Program-made: the position numbers and the translations under genes
Assembly (NCBI GenBank): GCA_000716465.1
Contig: JNWL01000014.1
Span: 54,882-118,881 of the forward strand
From: Streptomyces bikiniensis
GTDB lineage: Bacteria > Actinomycetota > Actinomycetes > Streptomycetales > Streptomycetaceae
Direction of reading: 5' to 3'
DNA length: 64,000 bases
In this document: positions 45,168 to 53,479 of the stretch, piece after piece
How the letters are laid out: each line of letters starts with the position of its first letter
Numbering within the stretch: the first letter of the stretch is position 1
Notes under the pieces: generated by a model
Told to the model about the DNA's origin: nothing
Seen by the model: only the letters and a program-made list of their open reading frames with translations
Databases searched by the model: none

Positions 45168-46361
45168 TCAGGGGGTGCGCGCGGTCCGTCCCTCCGCGCC
45201 GAGGACGGCGTCCGTGTGCTCGCCGAGGCGCGGGGGAGGGTACCGGTAGGAGGGCGGGGTGGCGCCGAGCCGGATCGGGTTGGCGACCTGACCGGGACCG
45301 GCGGCGGACTCGGGGACGCGCGGGGCGAGCCCCAGCCGGTCGGCCAGGCCGAAGGCGTCCGCCAGGTCGTTGATGGGCCCGCAGGGCACGCCGGCCACCG
45401 TCAGCTCCTCGAACCAGTCGTCGGCGGTACGCGTGCCGAGCGGCCCGGCGAGCACCGCCGCCAACTCCTCCCGGTGGGTGACCCGGGCCGCGTTGGTCGC
45501 GAAGCGGGCGTCCCCGGCCAGCTCCGGCAGGCCGATCCGCTCGCACAGCGCCCGGAACTGCCGGTCGTTGCCCACCGCCAGGACCAGCGGCCGGTCCTCC
45601 GCCTCGAAGACCTCGTACGGGGTGATGCTCGGGTGCCGGTTGCCCATCGCGCGCGGCACGACCCCCGCCCCGAGGTGCGCGGCGGCCTGGTTGGTGAGCG
45701 CGGAGAGCAGGGAGCCGAGCAGCGAGACCTCGACGCGCTGGCCCTCGCCGGTGCGCTCCCGGTGCCGGAGCGCGGCGAGCACGCCCATGCCCGCGTGCAG
45801 GCCGGTGACGACGTCGACCAGGGCCACCCCGGTCTTCGTCCCCGGCCCGTCCGGCTCGCCCGTCACGCTCATCAGGCCGCCCATGGCCTGGACGAGCAGG
45901 TCGTACCCCGGCAGCCGGGCGCCCTCCGCCGTCCCGAAGCCGGTCACCGAGCAGTAGACGAGCCCCGGGTTCGTCGCCCGCACCTCCTCGTGACCCAGCC
46001 CCAGCTTCTCCATCGTGCCGGGCCGGAAGTTCTCCACCAGGACGTCCGCCCGGTCCACGATCGCGCGCGCCGCCGCCAGGTCCCGGGGATCCGTCAGATC
46101 GAGCGACACGGACCGCTTGTTCCGGTTCACCCCGAGGAAGTACGTGGCCTCCCCGCCCGCGAACGGCGGCCCCCACGCGCGCGTGTCGTCCCCGGACCCC
46201 GGCCGCTCGATCTTGATCACGTCCGCGCCCAGATCGGCCAGGAGCATCGTCATGTACGGCCCGGCGAGGACCCGGCCGAAGTCCGCGACGACGATCCCGG
46301 ACAGGGCACCGGGCGCGGGGGCGGGTGAGGTGCCGGACGGGTCCGGCTGGTCTGCGCGCAT
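45168..46361 (-). CDS. Class III CoA-transferase (CaiB/BaiF), probable glutarate CoA-transferase
   Basis: A 397-residue family III CoA-transferase. Catalytic Asp154 is in LPGYDLLVQAMGG. Other marks are VVADFGRVLAGPYMTMLLAD, NRNKRSVSLDL, VLVENFRPGTMEKLGL and EVSLLGSLLSALTNQAA. Pairing with a divergent glutaryl-CoA dehydrogenase suggests succinyl-CoA:glutarate CoA-transferase, feeding glutarate from lysine breakdown into acyl-CoA oxidation. GAGGAG precedes the ATG at 46361; the longer frame reads through the operator repeats and is rejected. Confidence 0.9.
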   Translation of the reverse strand: MRADQPDPSGTSPAPAPGALSGIVVADFGRVLAGPYMTMLLADLGADVIKIERPGSGDDTRAWGPPFAGGEATYFLGVNRNKRSVSLDLTDPRDLAAARAIVDRADVLVENFRPGTMEKLGLGHEEVRATNPGLVYCSVTGFGTAEGARLPGYDLLVQAMGGLMSVTGEPDGPGTKTGVALVDVVTGLHAGMGVLAALRHRERTGEGQRVEVSLLGSLLSALTNQAAAHLGAGVVPRAMGNRHPSITPYEVFEAEDRPLVLAVGNDRQFRALCERIGLPELAGDARFATNAARVTHREELAAVLAGPLGTRTADDWFEELTVAGVPCGPINDLADAFGLADRLGLAPRVPESAAGPGQVANPIRLGATPPSYRYPPPRLGEHTDAVLGAEGRTARTP

Positions 46362-46390
46362 TCCGCTCTCCTCGGGGTCGGCGACCGGAT

Positions 46391-46486
46391 GTCGGATCCC
46401 ATGCATCGGATCCCATGCACCGGATCCAATACATCGAATCCAGTACATCGGATCCAATACATCGGATTCGGATATTGGATCCAGTC
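46391..46486. promoter_or_regulatory. 14-bp tandem GGATCC repeats, candidate operator array
   Basis: GGATCC or a one-base variant starts at 46394, 46408, 46422, 46436, 46450 and 46464, an exact 14-bp period, and again at 46477. Consensus unit is ATCGGATCCAATAC. The array lies 30-125 bp before the CoA-transferase start. The last unit, ATATTGGATCCAGT (46472-46485), recurs inverted at 46523-46536. Helical-phase repeats of this kind suggest cooperative binding, most likely of the GntR regulator. Confidence 0.7.
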
Positions 46487-46520
46487 CACCGGACCGTAGG
46501 GCCGGGTCGGCGGATTTTCA

Positions 46521-46536
46521 ATACTGGATCCAATAT
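46521..46536. promoter_or_regulatory. Near-palindrome ATACTGGATCCAATAT, candidate operator
   Basis: A 16-bp palindrome with one mismatched pair, 95 bp before the glutaryl-CoA dehydrogenase start. Its ACTGGATCCAATAT is the exact reverse complement of 46472-46485, making a 14-bp inverted repeat with a 37-bp spacer. Confidence 0.65.
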
Positions 46537-46630
46537 CCGATGTGCGGATACGCTTCGGCACGCCGAGTCGTCGCAGGCGCCCGTCACCACCCGTCACCGG
46601 CGCCAGTCGCCCACCGCCAGGAGGCCGTCC

Positions 46631-47812
46631 GTGAAGTCGTCGTCCACCCCCGTCCACCCCTTCGACCTGCTCGCCGTCGACGGACTCCTGACGGACGAGG
46701 AGCGCGAGATCCGGCGCACCGTCCGGGCCGTCGCCGACCGCGAGCTGCGGCCGCACGTCGCCGGCTGGTTCGAGGAGGGCGAGATCCCCGCCCGTGAGCT
46801 CGCCCGCACCCTCGGCGGCACCGGCGTGCTCGGCATGCACCTGGAGGGGTACGGCTGCGCGGGCACCAACTCCGTCGCGTACGGCCTGGCCTGTCTGGAG
46901 CTGGAGGCCGTCGACTCCGGGCTGCGCTCGCTGGTCTCCGTGCAGGGCTCCCTCGCCATGTACGCGATCTGGAAGTACGGTTCCGAGGAGCAGAAGCAGC
47001 GGTGGCTGCCGAAGATGGCGGCGGGCGAGTACATCGGCTGCTTCGGCCTCACCGAGCCGGACGCGGGCTCGGACCCCGGCGCCATGCGGACCAACGCCAA
47101 GCGGGACGGCTCCGACTGGGTGCTCAACGGCACCAAGATGTGGATCACCAACGGCTCCGTCGCCGACGTGGCGGTCGTCTGGGCCCGCACCGAGGACGGC
47201 GTCCGCGGCTTCCTCGTCCCGGCCGGCACCCCCGGCTTCAGCGCCCCCGAGATCAGGATGAAGCTGTCGCTGCGCGCGAGCGTCACCAGCGAACTGGTCC
47301 TGGAGGACGTGCGGCTGCCCGCCGACGCGATGCTGCCGGAGGCCCGGGGTCTCTCGGGCCCGCTCGGCTGCCTCAACGAGGCCCGCTTCGGCATCGTCTT
47401 CGGCGCGCTCGGCGCCGCCCGCGACTGCCTGGAGACGGCGATCTCCTACGCCCGGGACCGCACCGTCTTCGCCCGCTCCCTCGCCTCGTACCAGCTCACC
47501 CAGCAGAAGCTCGCGGACATGTCCGTCGAGCTGGGCAAGGGCATGCTCCTCGCCCTCCACCTGGGCCGTCTGAAGGACGCGGGCGCGCTCACCCCCGAGC
47601 AGGTCAGCGTGGGCAAGCTGAACAACGTGCGCGAGGCGATCGCGATCGCCCGCGAGTGCCGCACGATCCTGGGCGCCAACGGCATCACCCTGGAGTACCC
47701 GGTCCTGCGCCACGCCAACAACCTGGAGTCGGTGCTCACCTACGAGGGCACGAGCGAGGTGCACTCCCTGGTCATCGGCAAGGCGCTCACCGGCGAGCAG
47801 GCGTTCCGCTGA
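46631..47812 (+). CDS. gcdH: Glutaryl-CoA dehydrogenase-like acyl-CoA dehydrogenase
   Basis: A 393-residue flavoprotein. SVQGSLAMYAIWKYGSEEQK with CFGLTEPDAGSDPGAM is the GcdH signature. Arg99 matches the carboxylate-binding Arg94 of human GCDH, and the catalytic base Glu372 is in TYEGTSEVHSL. It should oxidise and decarboxylate glutaryl-CoA to crotonyl-CoA. The GTG at 46631 has AGGAGG upstream. A much longer frame upstream runs through the operator and is not coding. Divergent from the CoA-transferase gene. Confidence 0.9.
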   Translation: MKSSSTPVHPFDLLAVDGLLTDEEREIRRTVRAVADRELRPHVAGWFEEGEIPARELARTLGGTGVLGMHLEGYGCAGTNSVAYGLACLELEAVDSGLRSLVSVQGSLAMYAIWKYGSEEQKQRWLPKMAAGEYIGCFGLTEPDAGSDPGAMRTNAKRDGSDWVLNGTKMWITNGSVADVAVVWARTEDGVRGFLVPAGTPGFSAPEIRMKLSLRASVTSELVLEDVRLPADAMLPEARGLSGPLGCLNEARFGIVFGALGAARDCLETAISYARDRTVFARSLASYQLTQQKLADMSVELGKGMLLALHLGRLKDAGALTPEQVSVGKLNNVREAIAIARECRTILGANGITLEYPVLRHANNLESVLTYEGTSEVHSLVIGKALTGEQAFR

Positions 47813-47814
47813 GC

Positions 47815-47845
47815 CGTCCCGCCCCGGAACGGTCGCGGCGGGACG
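47815..47845. terminator. Bidirectional hairpin between convergent genes
   Basis: CGTCCCGCC (47815-47823) pairs with GGCGGGACG (47837-47845), loop 13. Confidence 0.65.
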
Positions 47846-47846
47846 C

Positions 47847-48350
47847 TCAGCCCGCCGTGACCCGCCGGACGAAGGCGTCGAGGTTGGCCGTCGTCCGGGC
47901 GATCTGCTCGTCGAGGGTGAGGGACTCCTCCTGGCGCCGGCCGCGCAGCTTCGGCTGCCGCTTGCCCCGGACGTAGAGGGAGCAGGCGAGGTCGGAGCAG
48001 AGGTAGATCCCGACCGTGTTCCCCTCGCGGCCGCGGCTTCCGGCGAGCGGCGCCACGAGGAGCGTCACGCCCGAGGAGGCGTGCCCGGTCAGGCAGACCT
48101 GGCACAGGCTCGACTTCACGGCGCTGGTCCGGCCGGCGGCCGGGACCCGCAGGGACACCCCGAGCGGTCCGTCCTCGCGCGGGACGACCAGGTGGGCGCG
48201 CAGGGGCGCTCCGGGGTCGACCCAGCCGAGGAAGTCCAGGTCCTCCCAGGGGAGCTCGGCGAAGTCGAGCGGCAGCTTGAGCCGCGCGGCCTCGCCCTTG
48301 GTGCAGTTCACGAAGGACGAGCGGATCTGTTTGTCGGTCAGCGGTTCCAC
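47847..48350 (-). CDS. FBP domain protein (EF-G-binding zinc-finger type)
   Basis: A 167-residue protein with an FBP/treble-clef zinc domain. Cys pairs CQVCLTGH and CSDLACSLYVRGKR, with SSLCQVC upstream, supply the ligands. The family resembles the C-terminal domain of FusB/FBP proteins that bind elongation factor G. The start PLTDKQIRSSFVNCTKGEA is typical. The GTG at 48350 has TACGGT seven bases upstream and no Shine-Dalgarno, so it is probably leaderless; an ATG at 48386 is the alternative. Confidence 0.82.
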   Translation of the reverse strand: MEPLTDKQIRSSFVNCTKGEAARLKLPLDFAELPWEDLDFLGWVDPGAPLRAHLVVPREDGPLGVSLRVPAAGRTSAVKSSLCQVCLTGHASSGVTLLVAPLAGSRGREGNTVGIYLCSDLACSLYVRGKRQPKLRGRRQEESLTLDEQIARTTANLDAFVRRVTAG

Positions 48351-48454
48351 TCGGTGGACCGTACACGTGTCGTCCCGGGCGGGCATCCGAATATGGCGGC
48401 GCCCGGTGGGGGCGCCTCGCTCGAGGGGGCGTGTCCGGGGCGGGCGGGCCCGGC

Positions 48455-49837
48455 TCAGGCCGGGACGGCCGCCGACCCGCCCGTGTTCGGGTTCGCCGGG
48501 GCGTTCCCCGAGGTCTCCGGGGCCGGCCCCGAGTTCGGGGCGGAGGAGTCCGGTTGCGGTTCGGGCGGTGGCGGTGAGTCCGGCTGCGGTTCCGGCGGCG
48601 GTGGGGAGTCGGGTTGCGGTTCGGGCGGTGGCGGTGAGTCCGGCTGCGGCTCCGGCGGCGGTGGGGAGTCCGGTTGCGGTTCGGGCGGCGGGGAATCGGG
48701 CCGCGGTTCCGGCGGCGGTGGGGAGTCGGGCCGTGGCTCCGGCGAGGACGTCGACGGTCCGGGGGAGGTGCTGCCGGAGGGACAGGGGGACGAGGCCGGC
48801 GGGCACGGCGCCGGGGAGGTCGACGTCGGCGGCGAGGTCGGCTCGTCCTTGTCGCCGGTGTCGCCGTGCTCCCGCGCGAACCAGTCGCCCTTCTCGGGGT
48901 CGTACACCACGAAGACGTTCACGACCTTCGAGGAGGGCGCGACGGCGACCACCTGGTCGGAGGAGTAACCGGGCCAGGCGGTGCCCGTCGTCCGGGGGTT
49001 CTTCTGGGGCACCGGCTCGGTCAGCGGGTTGCCGCAGGCGCAGCGCACCCGGGGCACCCCGCGGTCGTCGACCAGGACCGCCGTGCCGGACTGGAGGACC
49101 GCCTGGTAGGCGGTGGCGGAGCCGTTCTTGAAGCCGTGGTTCGTCACCCGGGTGTCGGCCCGGAGCTGGAGCGGGGTGAGGGAGCGCAGATAGCCGGGCA
49201 CCTCGTTCGCCGAGACGCGCAGGACCGAGGCGAAGGCCGCGTTCTTCGCGGGCTCGCCGGAGAGGTAGCGCACCTGCTGCTCCACGTCGCAGCTCGCCAC
49301 CGACCGCGTCCCGCCGTAGAGGCCGGGCGCCGAGCCCGAGACCTGGGGCGTGCCGGCCTCCGCCGAACCGGTGCGGGGCGGCAGCGAGGCCGGCGGGGCG
49401 GACTCGGTGGCGCGGGCCGTCGACCGGGTGAACGGGTCGGGACCGGTCGTGGAGGCGCTCTGCAGGAAGACCTCCCCGCCGGCGTTCGCGGTGCCGCCGT
49501 CGTCGCCCGAACGGCTGGTGAGCACGACGATCAGGGCGACGGCCGCCACCAGTACGGCGGTGATCGAGGCGACCTTGGGGACGGAGCGCCACCACGGGCC
49601 GCCGCCCCTGCCGCCGTCACCGGGGTAGCGGGACGAGCCCCCGCCGCCCCCGGAACCGCCGCCCGAACCCCCGGAGCCCCCAGAGTCGCCGGAGCCGCCG
49701 GAGGGCGGTCCCGAGGGCGGCGGGGGGCCGGCGGCGTTCGGGCGCGTGCTCGGGCCCGAGAGGGGGCCCGAGGGGGGACCCGTGGGGGGAACCGGTGGTG
49801 GACCGGACGGAGGGCCGGACGGCGGGTGGGAAGTCAC
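48455..49837 (-). CDS. Membrane-anchored Pro-rich repeat protein (DUF6777-like)
   Basis: A 460-residue protein. A Pro/Gly/Ser-rich cytoplasmic start leads to one membrane segment (KVASITAVLVAAVALIVVLT, about 85-105). The extracytoplasmic domain follows (LYGGTRSVASCDVEQQVRYL, SVLRVSANEVPGYLRSLTPL, VRCACGNPLTEPVPQKNP). The C-terminal 130 residues are a wall-spanning-type stalk of QPDSPPPPEP repeats. The domain resembles Streptomyces DUF6777. GTG at 49837 has AAAGGGA upstream; an ATG ten codons earlier lacks it. Confidence 0.78.
   Translation of the reverse strand: MTSHPPSGPPSGPPPVPPTGPPSGPLSGPSTRPNAAGPPPPSGPPSGGSGDSGGSGGSGGGSGGGGGSSRYPGDGGRGGGPWWRSVPKVASITAVLVAAVALIVVLTSRSGDDGGTANAGGEVFLQSASTTGPDPFTRSTARATESAPPASLPPRTGSAEAGTPQVSGSAPGLYGGTRSVASCDVEQQVRYLSGEPAKNAAFASVLRVSANEVPGYLRSLTPLQLRADTRVTNHGFKNGSATAYQAVLQSGTAVLVDDRGVPRVRCACGNPLTEPVPQKNPRTTGTAWPGYSSDQVVAVAPSSKVVNVFVVYDPEKGDWFAREHGDTGDKDEPTSPPTSTSPAPCPPASSPCPSGSTSPGPSTSSPEPRPDSPPPPEPRPDSPPPEPQPDSPPPPEPQPDSPPPPEPQPDSPPPPEPQPDSPPPPEPQPDSSAPNSGPAPETSGNAPANPNTGGSAAVPA
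48535..48745 (-). repeat. 30-bp tandem repeat, about seven copies, coding
   Basis: Units alternate between GGTTGCGGTTCGGGCGGTGG and GGCTGCGGTTCCGGCGGCGG variants plus GGAGTC. They encode decapeptides QPDSPPPPEP/RPDSPPPPEP. Alternating codon variants suggest a 60-bp higher-order unit. Confidence 0.85.
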
Positions 49838-50072
49838 GTTTTTCCCTTTCTTCCGTTCCGCGCCCATTGTGTGCGCCGACCCGTACCCGCCCGCAAGCGG
49901 AGACGCGCCGTTCCGAGCCGCCCGGCCCCGGCCGGCAAGCGCCCCGACACCGCCCCGCGCGCCCTGACCCCCTGCCCCGCGCGCCCTGACCCCGCTCCGG
50001 GCACCCCGGCCCTGCCCTGGGCACCCCCGCCCTGCCCCGGGGCCCCGTCCGCAAGCGCGCGGCCGTCCCCGG

Positions 50073-50078
50073 TACTAG
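50073..50078 (+). promoter_or_regulatory. -10 element TACTAG for leaderless expression
   Basis: TACTAG lies 10 bp before the GTG at 50089 with no Shine-Dalgarno between. Confidence 0.45.
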
Positions 50079-50088
50079 CGTGGTCACC

Positions 50089-51444
50089 GTGAGCAGCAGG
50101 CCCCCCACCTCCACGCGGCCCGCCGCGACCCCGGCCGGGCTCTTCGTCCGGATCGCCCTCCAGGCCCTGGCGGCCGTGGTCGCCGGGTACCTCGCGATGG
50201 GCGTCGTCGCCGGGCTCGGCCTCTGGGCCGCGGGCGCCGCCGACCTGCCCGGCGGCTTCACCGCCGTCCTCGCCGCCGTCGTCGTCATGGCCACGGGCGG
50301 CAAGGTCGAACTCTCCGGCGACGCCGGCGCCCTCGCCGGAACCCAGGCCCAGCTGACCGCCATGCCCCTCACCGTCACCCTGGTGGGCGCACTGGTCACC
50401 GGCTACTGCTTCCTGCGCCCCCTGCGCCACCACGCGGTGGCCGGCGCCCGCGAACTCCTGCTCCGCGCCGGGGCCGTCGTCGTCCTCTGGCTGATCGCCC
50501 TCGCCGGGCTCTCCGCCCTCGCCCGCCACGACTTCCGGATCACCCTCGGCGGCCAGGAGACCGAGGACCCGCTCATGGACCTCTTCGGGGACCTCCTCGA
50601 CTCGGTGAACCCGACCGTCGGCTTCCGCACCGACCTCGGCCCCACGCTCTTCCACGGCCTCCTGTGGATCCTCGGCGTGCTGCTCGTCGCCCTCCTCGTC
50701 TCCCGCAGGACCCCCCTGCCGTCCCGGCTCGTCCGCTACCAGGAGCCCGTCCGGCCCGCCGCCCGCGCGATGCTCCTGCTGCTCCTCGCGTACGTGCTCG
50801 CGGGCCTGGTCGTCGGGCTCGTCGTCGCCGCGACCAAGGGGCATCCGGCCGACACCTTCGCGGTCCTCCTCCTCGGCCTGCCCAACGTCACCTGGCTCGC
50901 CCTCGGCGTGGGCATCGGCGGCTCCTGGGAGGGCAGGGCGGAAGGCCCCTTCGGGCTGCCCGTGCCGCAGGTCCTCGACGCCGTCCTGCGCGACGGGAGC
51001 GGGGACGCCTCGAAGCTCTCGACCATCGACCTGTCCTCGCTCGCCGCGCAGGACGGACGGGCCTGGTGGCTGCTCCCCGTCGCCGCCGTCCTGGTGCTCG
51101 CCGCCGCCTTCGCCGCCGCCGTGCGCTCCCCGGCCCGCACCCGCCCGTGGCAGCACTCCCTGCGCCTCGGCGTCGCCTTCGCGCTCACCATGCTGGTCGT
51201 CGCCCCCGTCACCCTCGTCGAGGCCCGCTTCGGCCTCTCGGTCCTCGGCATCGGCGAACTCGACTCGCTCGGCGGACAGGTGCTGCTGCGCCCGCACGTC
51301 TGGGTGATCGCCGGCCTCGCGCTCCTGTGGGGCCTCGTCCTCGGCCTCCTCGGCGGCCTCCTGGCCTCCCGGGTCAGCCGGAAGGGCGAGGTCGAGCGGC
51401 CGGCCCGCGACAAGGACGGTACCGGCCCGCCCCGTACCCCGTAA
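50089..51444 (+). CDS. Streptophobe family membrane protein
   Basis: About 451 residues with roughly ten hydrophobic segments, matching the streptophobe family restricted to Streptomyces and relatives. LFVRIALQALAAVVAGYLAM and GLWAAGAADLPGGFTAVLAA begin it, VNPTVGFRTDLGPTLFHGLL is mid-protein and HVWVIAGLALLWGLVLGLLG is near the end. A GTG at 50080 is also in frame; I chose 50089 as the likely leaderless start. Function unknown. In Streptomyces it often neighbours Ser/Thr kinase genes, as here. Confidence 0.85.
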   Translation: MSSRPPTSTRPAATPAGLFVRIALQALAAVVAGYLAMGVVAGLGLWAAGAADLPGGFTAVLAAVVVMATGGKVELSGDAGALAGTQAQLTAMPLTVTLVGALVTGYCFLRPLRHHAVAGARELLLRAGAVVVLWLIALAGLSALARHDFRITLGGQETEDPLMDLFGDLLDSVNPTVGFRTDLGPTLFHGLLWILGVLLVALLVSRRTPLPSRLVRYQEPVRPAARAMLLLLLAYVLAGLVVGLVVAATKGHPADTFAVLLLGLPNVTWLALGVGIGGSWEGRAEGPFGLPVPQVLDAVLRDGSGDASKLSTIDLSSLAAQDGRAWWLLPVAAVLVLAAAFAAAVRSPARTRPWQHSLRLGVAFALTMLVVAPVTLVEARFGLSVLGIGELDSLGGQVLLRPHVWVIAGLALLWGLVLGLLGGLLASRVSRKGEVERPARDKDGTGPPRTP

Positions 51445-51454
51445 CCCCGGCGGC

Positions 51455-52447
51455 CTACAGCTCCCGGAACACCGGCCGCGCCCACGCGGGCGGGGCGGGC
51501 GGCGGGCCGAGCGGCCGGGGCGCTCCGGCCACTGCCGGGCCGGCCTCCCCCGGGGCGCCCGACGCCAGGGCGGCGCGCAGCTGGGTGACGAACTCCAGGC
51601 AGGTCCCGTACCGCTCCTCCGGCGTCTTCGCCAGCGCCTTCGCGAAGACCGCGTCCGCCGCCCCCGGCAGCTCCGGCCGCGCCTCGGAGACGGGCGGCGG
51701 CGGATCGTACTGCTGCGCCCACAGCACCGCCCAGTCGGTGTCCCGGCGGAACGGCGGCGCGCCCACCAGGGTCTCGAACACCACGCAGGCCAGTCCGTAC
51801 ACGTCGCACCGGCCGTCGACCGGCTTCCCCGAGATCTGCTCGGGCGCCACGTAGTCGAGCGTGCCCACGAACTCGCCCACCGTCGTGAACCCCGTCAGGG
51901 ACAGCGACTTCTTCGTCAGGCCGAAGTCGGTCAGGTACACGTGCTCCGGATGGTCGCGGTCGGTCCCCTCGGCCACCAGGATGTTGCCGGGCTTCACGTC
52001 CCGGTGCACCAGGTCGTGCGCGTGCGCCGCGTCCAGGGCCGAGGCCACCTGCACGGCGATCCTGCCCGCCTTCGCCGGGGGCAGCGGCCCCTCGCGGTGC
52101 AGCAGGGCCACCAGGTCCTGTCCCGCGACGTACCGCATGGCGATGTAGAGCACGCCCTCCGTCTCGCCCGCCTCGAAGACCGGCACGATGTGCGGGTGGT
52201 CGATCGAGGCGGCGACCCGCGACTCGTGCGCGAAGCGCTTGCGGAAGGTGTCGTTGCGGGCCAGCTCGGGGGCCAGCAGCTTCAGCGCCACCGTGCGGTC
52301 GAGCCGCAGGTCCCGCGCCCGGTACACCACCGCCATGCCGCCGCGCCCGATCTCGCCCTCCAGGCGGTAGCCGGCGATCTCCTTGCCGACGAGCCCCGAG
52401 GGCCGCCCGGCCGGAAGGTCCGGGTCGGCGTGCGCCCCGCCGGCCAT
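51455..52447 (-). CDS. Soluble Ser/Thr protein kinase
   Basis: A 330-residue Hanks-type kinase without a membrane helix. The P-loop is GRGGMAVV (34-41), Lys56 is in VALKLLAPEL, catalytic Asp150 in VHRDVKPGN and DFG at 174-176. The activation loop has SLTGFTTVGEFVGT before APEQ. After residue 300 there is only a Pro/Ala tail. The ATG overlaps the upstream stop by one base (TGATG), so it is coupled to the SH3-like gene and the FHA-ABC transporter. The transporter's FHA domains are likely targets. Confidence 0.94.
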   Translation of the reverse strand: MAGGAHADPDLPAGRPSGLVGKEIAGYRLEGEIGRGGMAVVYRARDLRLDRTVALKLLAPELARNDTFRKRFAHESRVAASIDHPHIVPVFEAGETEGVLYIAMRYVAGQDLVALLHREGPLPPAKAGRIAVQVASALDAAHAHDLVHRDVKPGNILVAEGTDRDHPEHVYLTDFGLTKKSLSLTGFTTVGEFVGTLDYVAPEQISGKPVDGRCDVYGLACVVFETLVGAPPFRRDTDWAVLWAQQYDPPPPVSEARPELPGAADAVFAKALAKTPEERYGTCLEFVTQLRAALASGAPGEAGPAVAGAPRPLGPPPAPPAWARPVFREL

Positions 52448-53475
52448 CAGCCCTCACCCGTCGGAGGCCGCTCCACGACCCGGGTCGGGGGCGGCTCCGG
52501 GGCCTCGGACGGCGACTCCACGACCTGTGTCGGCGGCGGTGGTTCCACCGTCTCGGGCGGCTGCTTCACGATCTGTGTCGGCGGTGGCGGCTCCACGGCT
52601 TCGGGCGGCTGCTCCACGACCTGCGTCGGGAGCCGTTCGGCCGTCTCGGGCGGCCGTTCCACGACCTGAGTCGGGGGCGGCGGCTCCACGGCTTCGGGCG
52701 GCTGCTCCACGACCTGCGTCGGGGGTGGCGGTTCCACCGTCTCGGGGAACTGCTCCACCACCTGCGTCGGCGGCCGCTCCGCCGCTCCGGCAGGTGGCCG
52801 GTCCACCACCCGCGTCGGGGTCGGGGCGGGGGACGGAGCGGGAGGCGGTGCCGGTGTCGGCGGATCGGTCGGGCCGGTCGGGCCCGCCGTCTCCGGGGCC
52901 GCCCGGGGCACCACCCGGGCGGGTTCGTGACCGCCGCCCGGGGGCGTGCCGGCCGGTGCCGGGGCGGTCACCGAGGGCGCGGTTCCGGCCGCGTACGTAC
53001 TGAGCCCCGCGCCGTCGCAGTACACCCAGCGCTCGTGCTCCGCGTCGTACAGCCACACCGACTCGCCGTCCACGACCATGCCCACCCGCAGGCCGCGGGT
53101 CCGCAGCCGGAAGGCCTCGCCGTCGAGGCGGCCCGCGCCCAGCTCCTCGGCGGCCCGCCGGTAGCGGCCGAGGGCGTCCTCGGCGCGGGCGATCAGCGGG
53201 CGGGGGTCGGCGGTCCTGGTGAGGGGCCGGCCCGCCGCCGGCGGGTCGTCGGGGACGCTGACGAGCAGCCGCGCGTCGACCCACGCCGTCCAGCCGTTGG
53301 AGCACCGGATCCGCCCCCAGTCCCCGCTCCGCTCCTCCAACCGCACCGGCAGGAAGGCGTCCAGGGGCGCCGTGGGCAGCCCCGGGTCGGGCGCCTCCCA
53401 GGCGGGCAGGCCGTCGCGCGGTACGACGTGGGTGGGCCGGAAGTCCGGCACGTACTCGGAGAGGGGGACGCTCAC
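52447..53475 (-). CDS. SH3-like protein with PPTQVVEQPPE repeats
   Basis: A 342-residue cytoplasmic protein, not recognised as a family. An N-terminal SH3-like part (about 38-75, LDAFLPVRLEERSGDWGRIR, NGWTAWVDARLL) and a small domain with WLYDAEHERWVYCDGAGL (about 140-157) precede a Pro-rich region. From about 230, a 14-16-residue unit such as PPPPTQVVEQPPEAVE is repeated six to seven times. Each unit holds a threonine that the adjacent kinase could phosphorylate for FHA binding. It lies 4 bp after the ABC transporter gene. Confidence 0.75.
   Translation of the reverse strand: MSVPLSEYVPDFRPTHVVPRDGLPAWEAPDPGLPTAPLDAFLPVRLEERSGDWGRIRCSNGWTAWVDARLLVSVPDDPPAAGRPLTRTADPRPLIARAEDALGRYRRAAEELGAGRLDGEAFRLRTRGLRVGMVVDGESVWLYDAEHERWVYCDGAGLSTYAAGTAPSVTAPAPAGTPPGGGHEPARVVPRAAPETAGPTGPTDPPTPAPPPAPSPAPTPTRVVDRPPAGAAERPPTQVVEQFPETVEPPPPTQVVEQPPEAVEPPPPTQVVERPPETAERLPTQVVEQPPEAVEPPPPTQIVKQPPETVEPPPPTQVVESPSEAPEPPPTRVVERPPTGEG
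52470..52790 (-). repeat. 45-bp imperfect tandem repeat, about seven copies, coding
   Basis: Units of the form CTGCTCCACGACCTGCGTCG plus a GGGGGCGGTTCCACCG-type half encode the TQVVEQPPEAVEPPP repeats of the SH3-like protein. Copies differ mainly at third positions, so selection acts on the peptide. Confidence 0.8.
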
Positions 53476-53479
53476 GGGC

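Noticed and set aside
46391..46486. GGATCC array considered as an attachment site or integron-like element
   Set aside because: There is no integrase, no tRNA and no flanking direct repeat of a mobile element. Position between divergent promoters fits an operator better.
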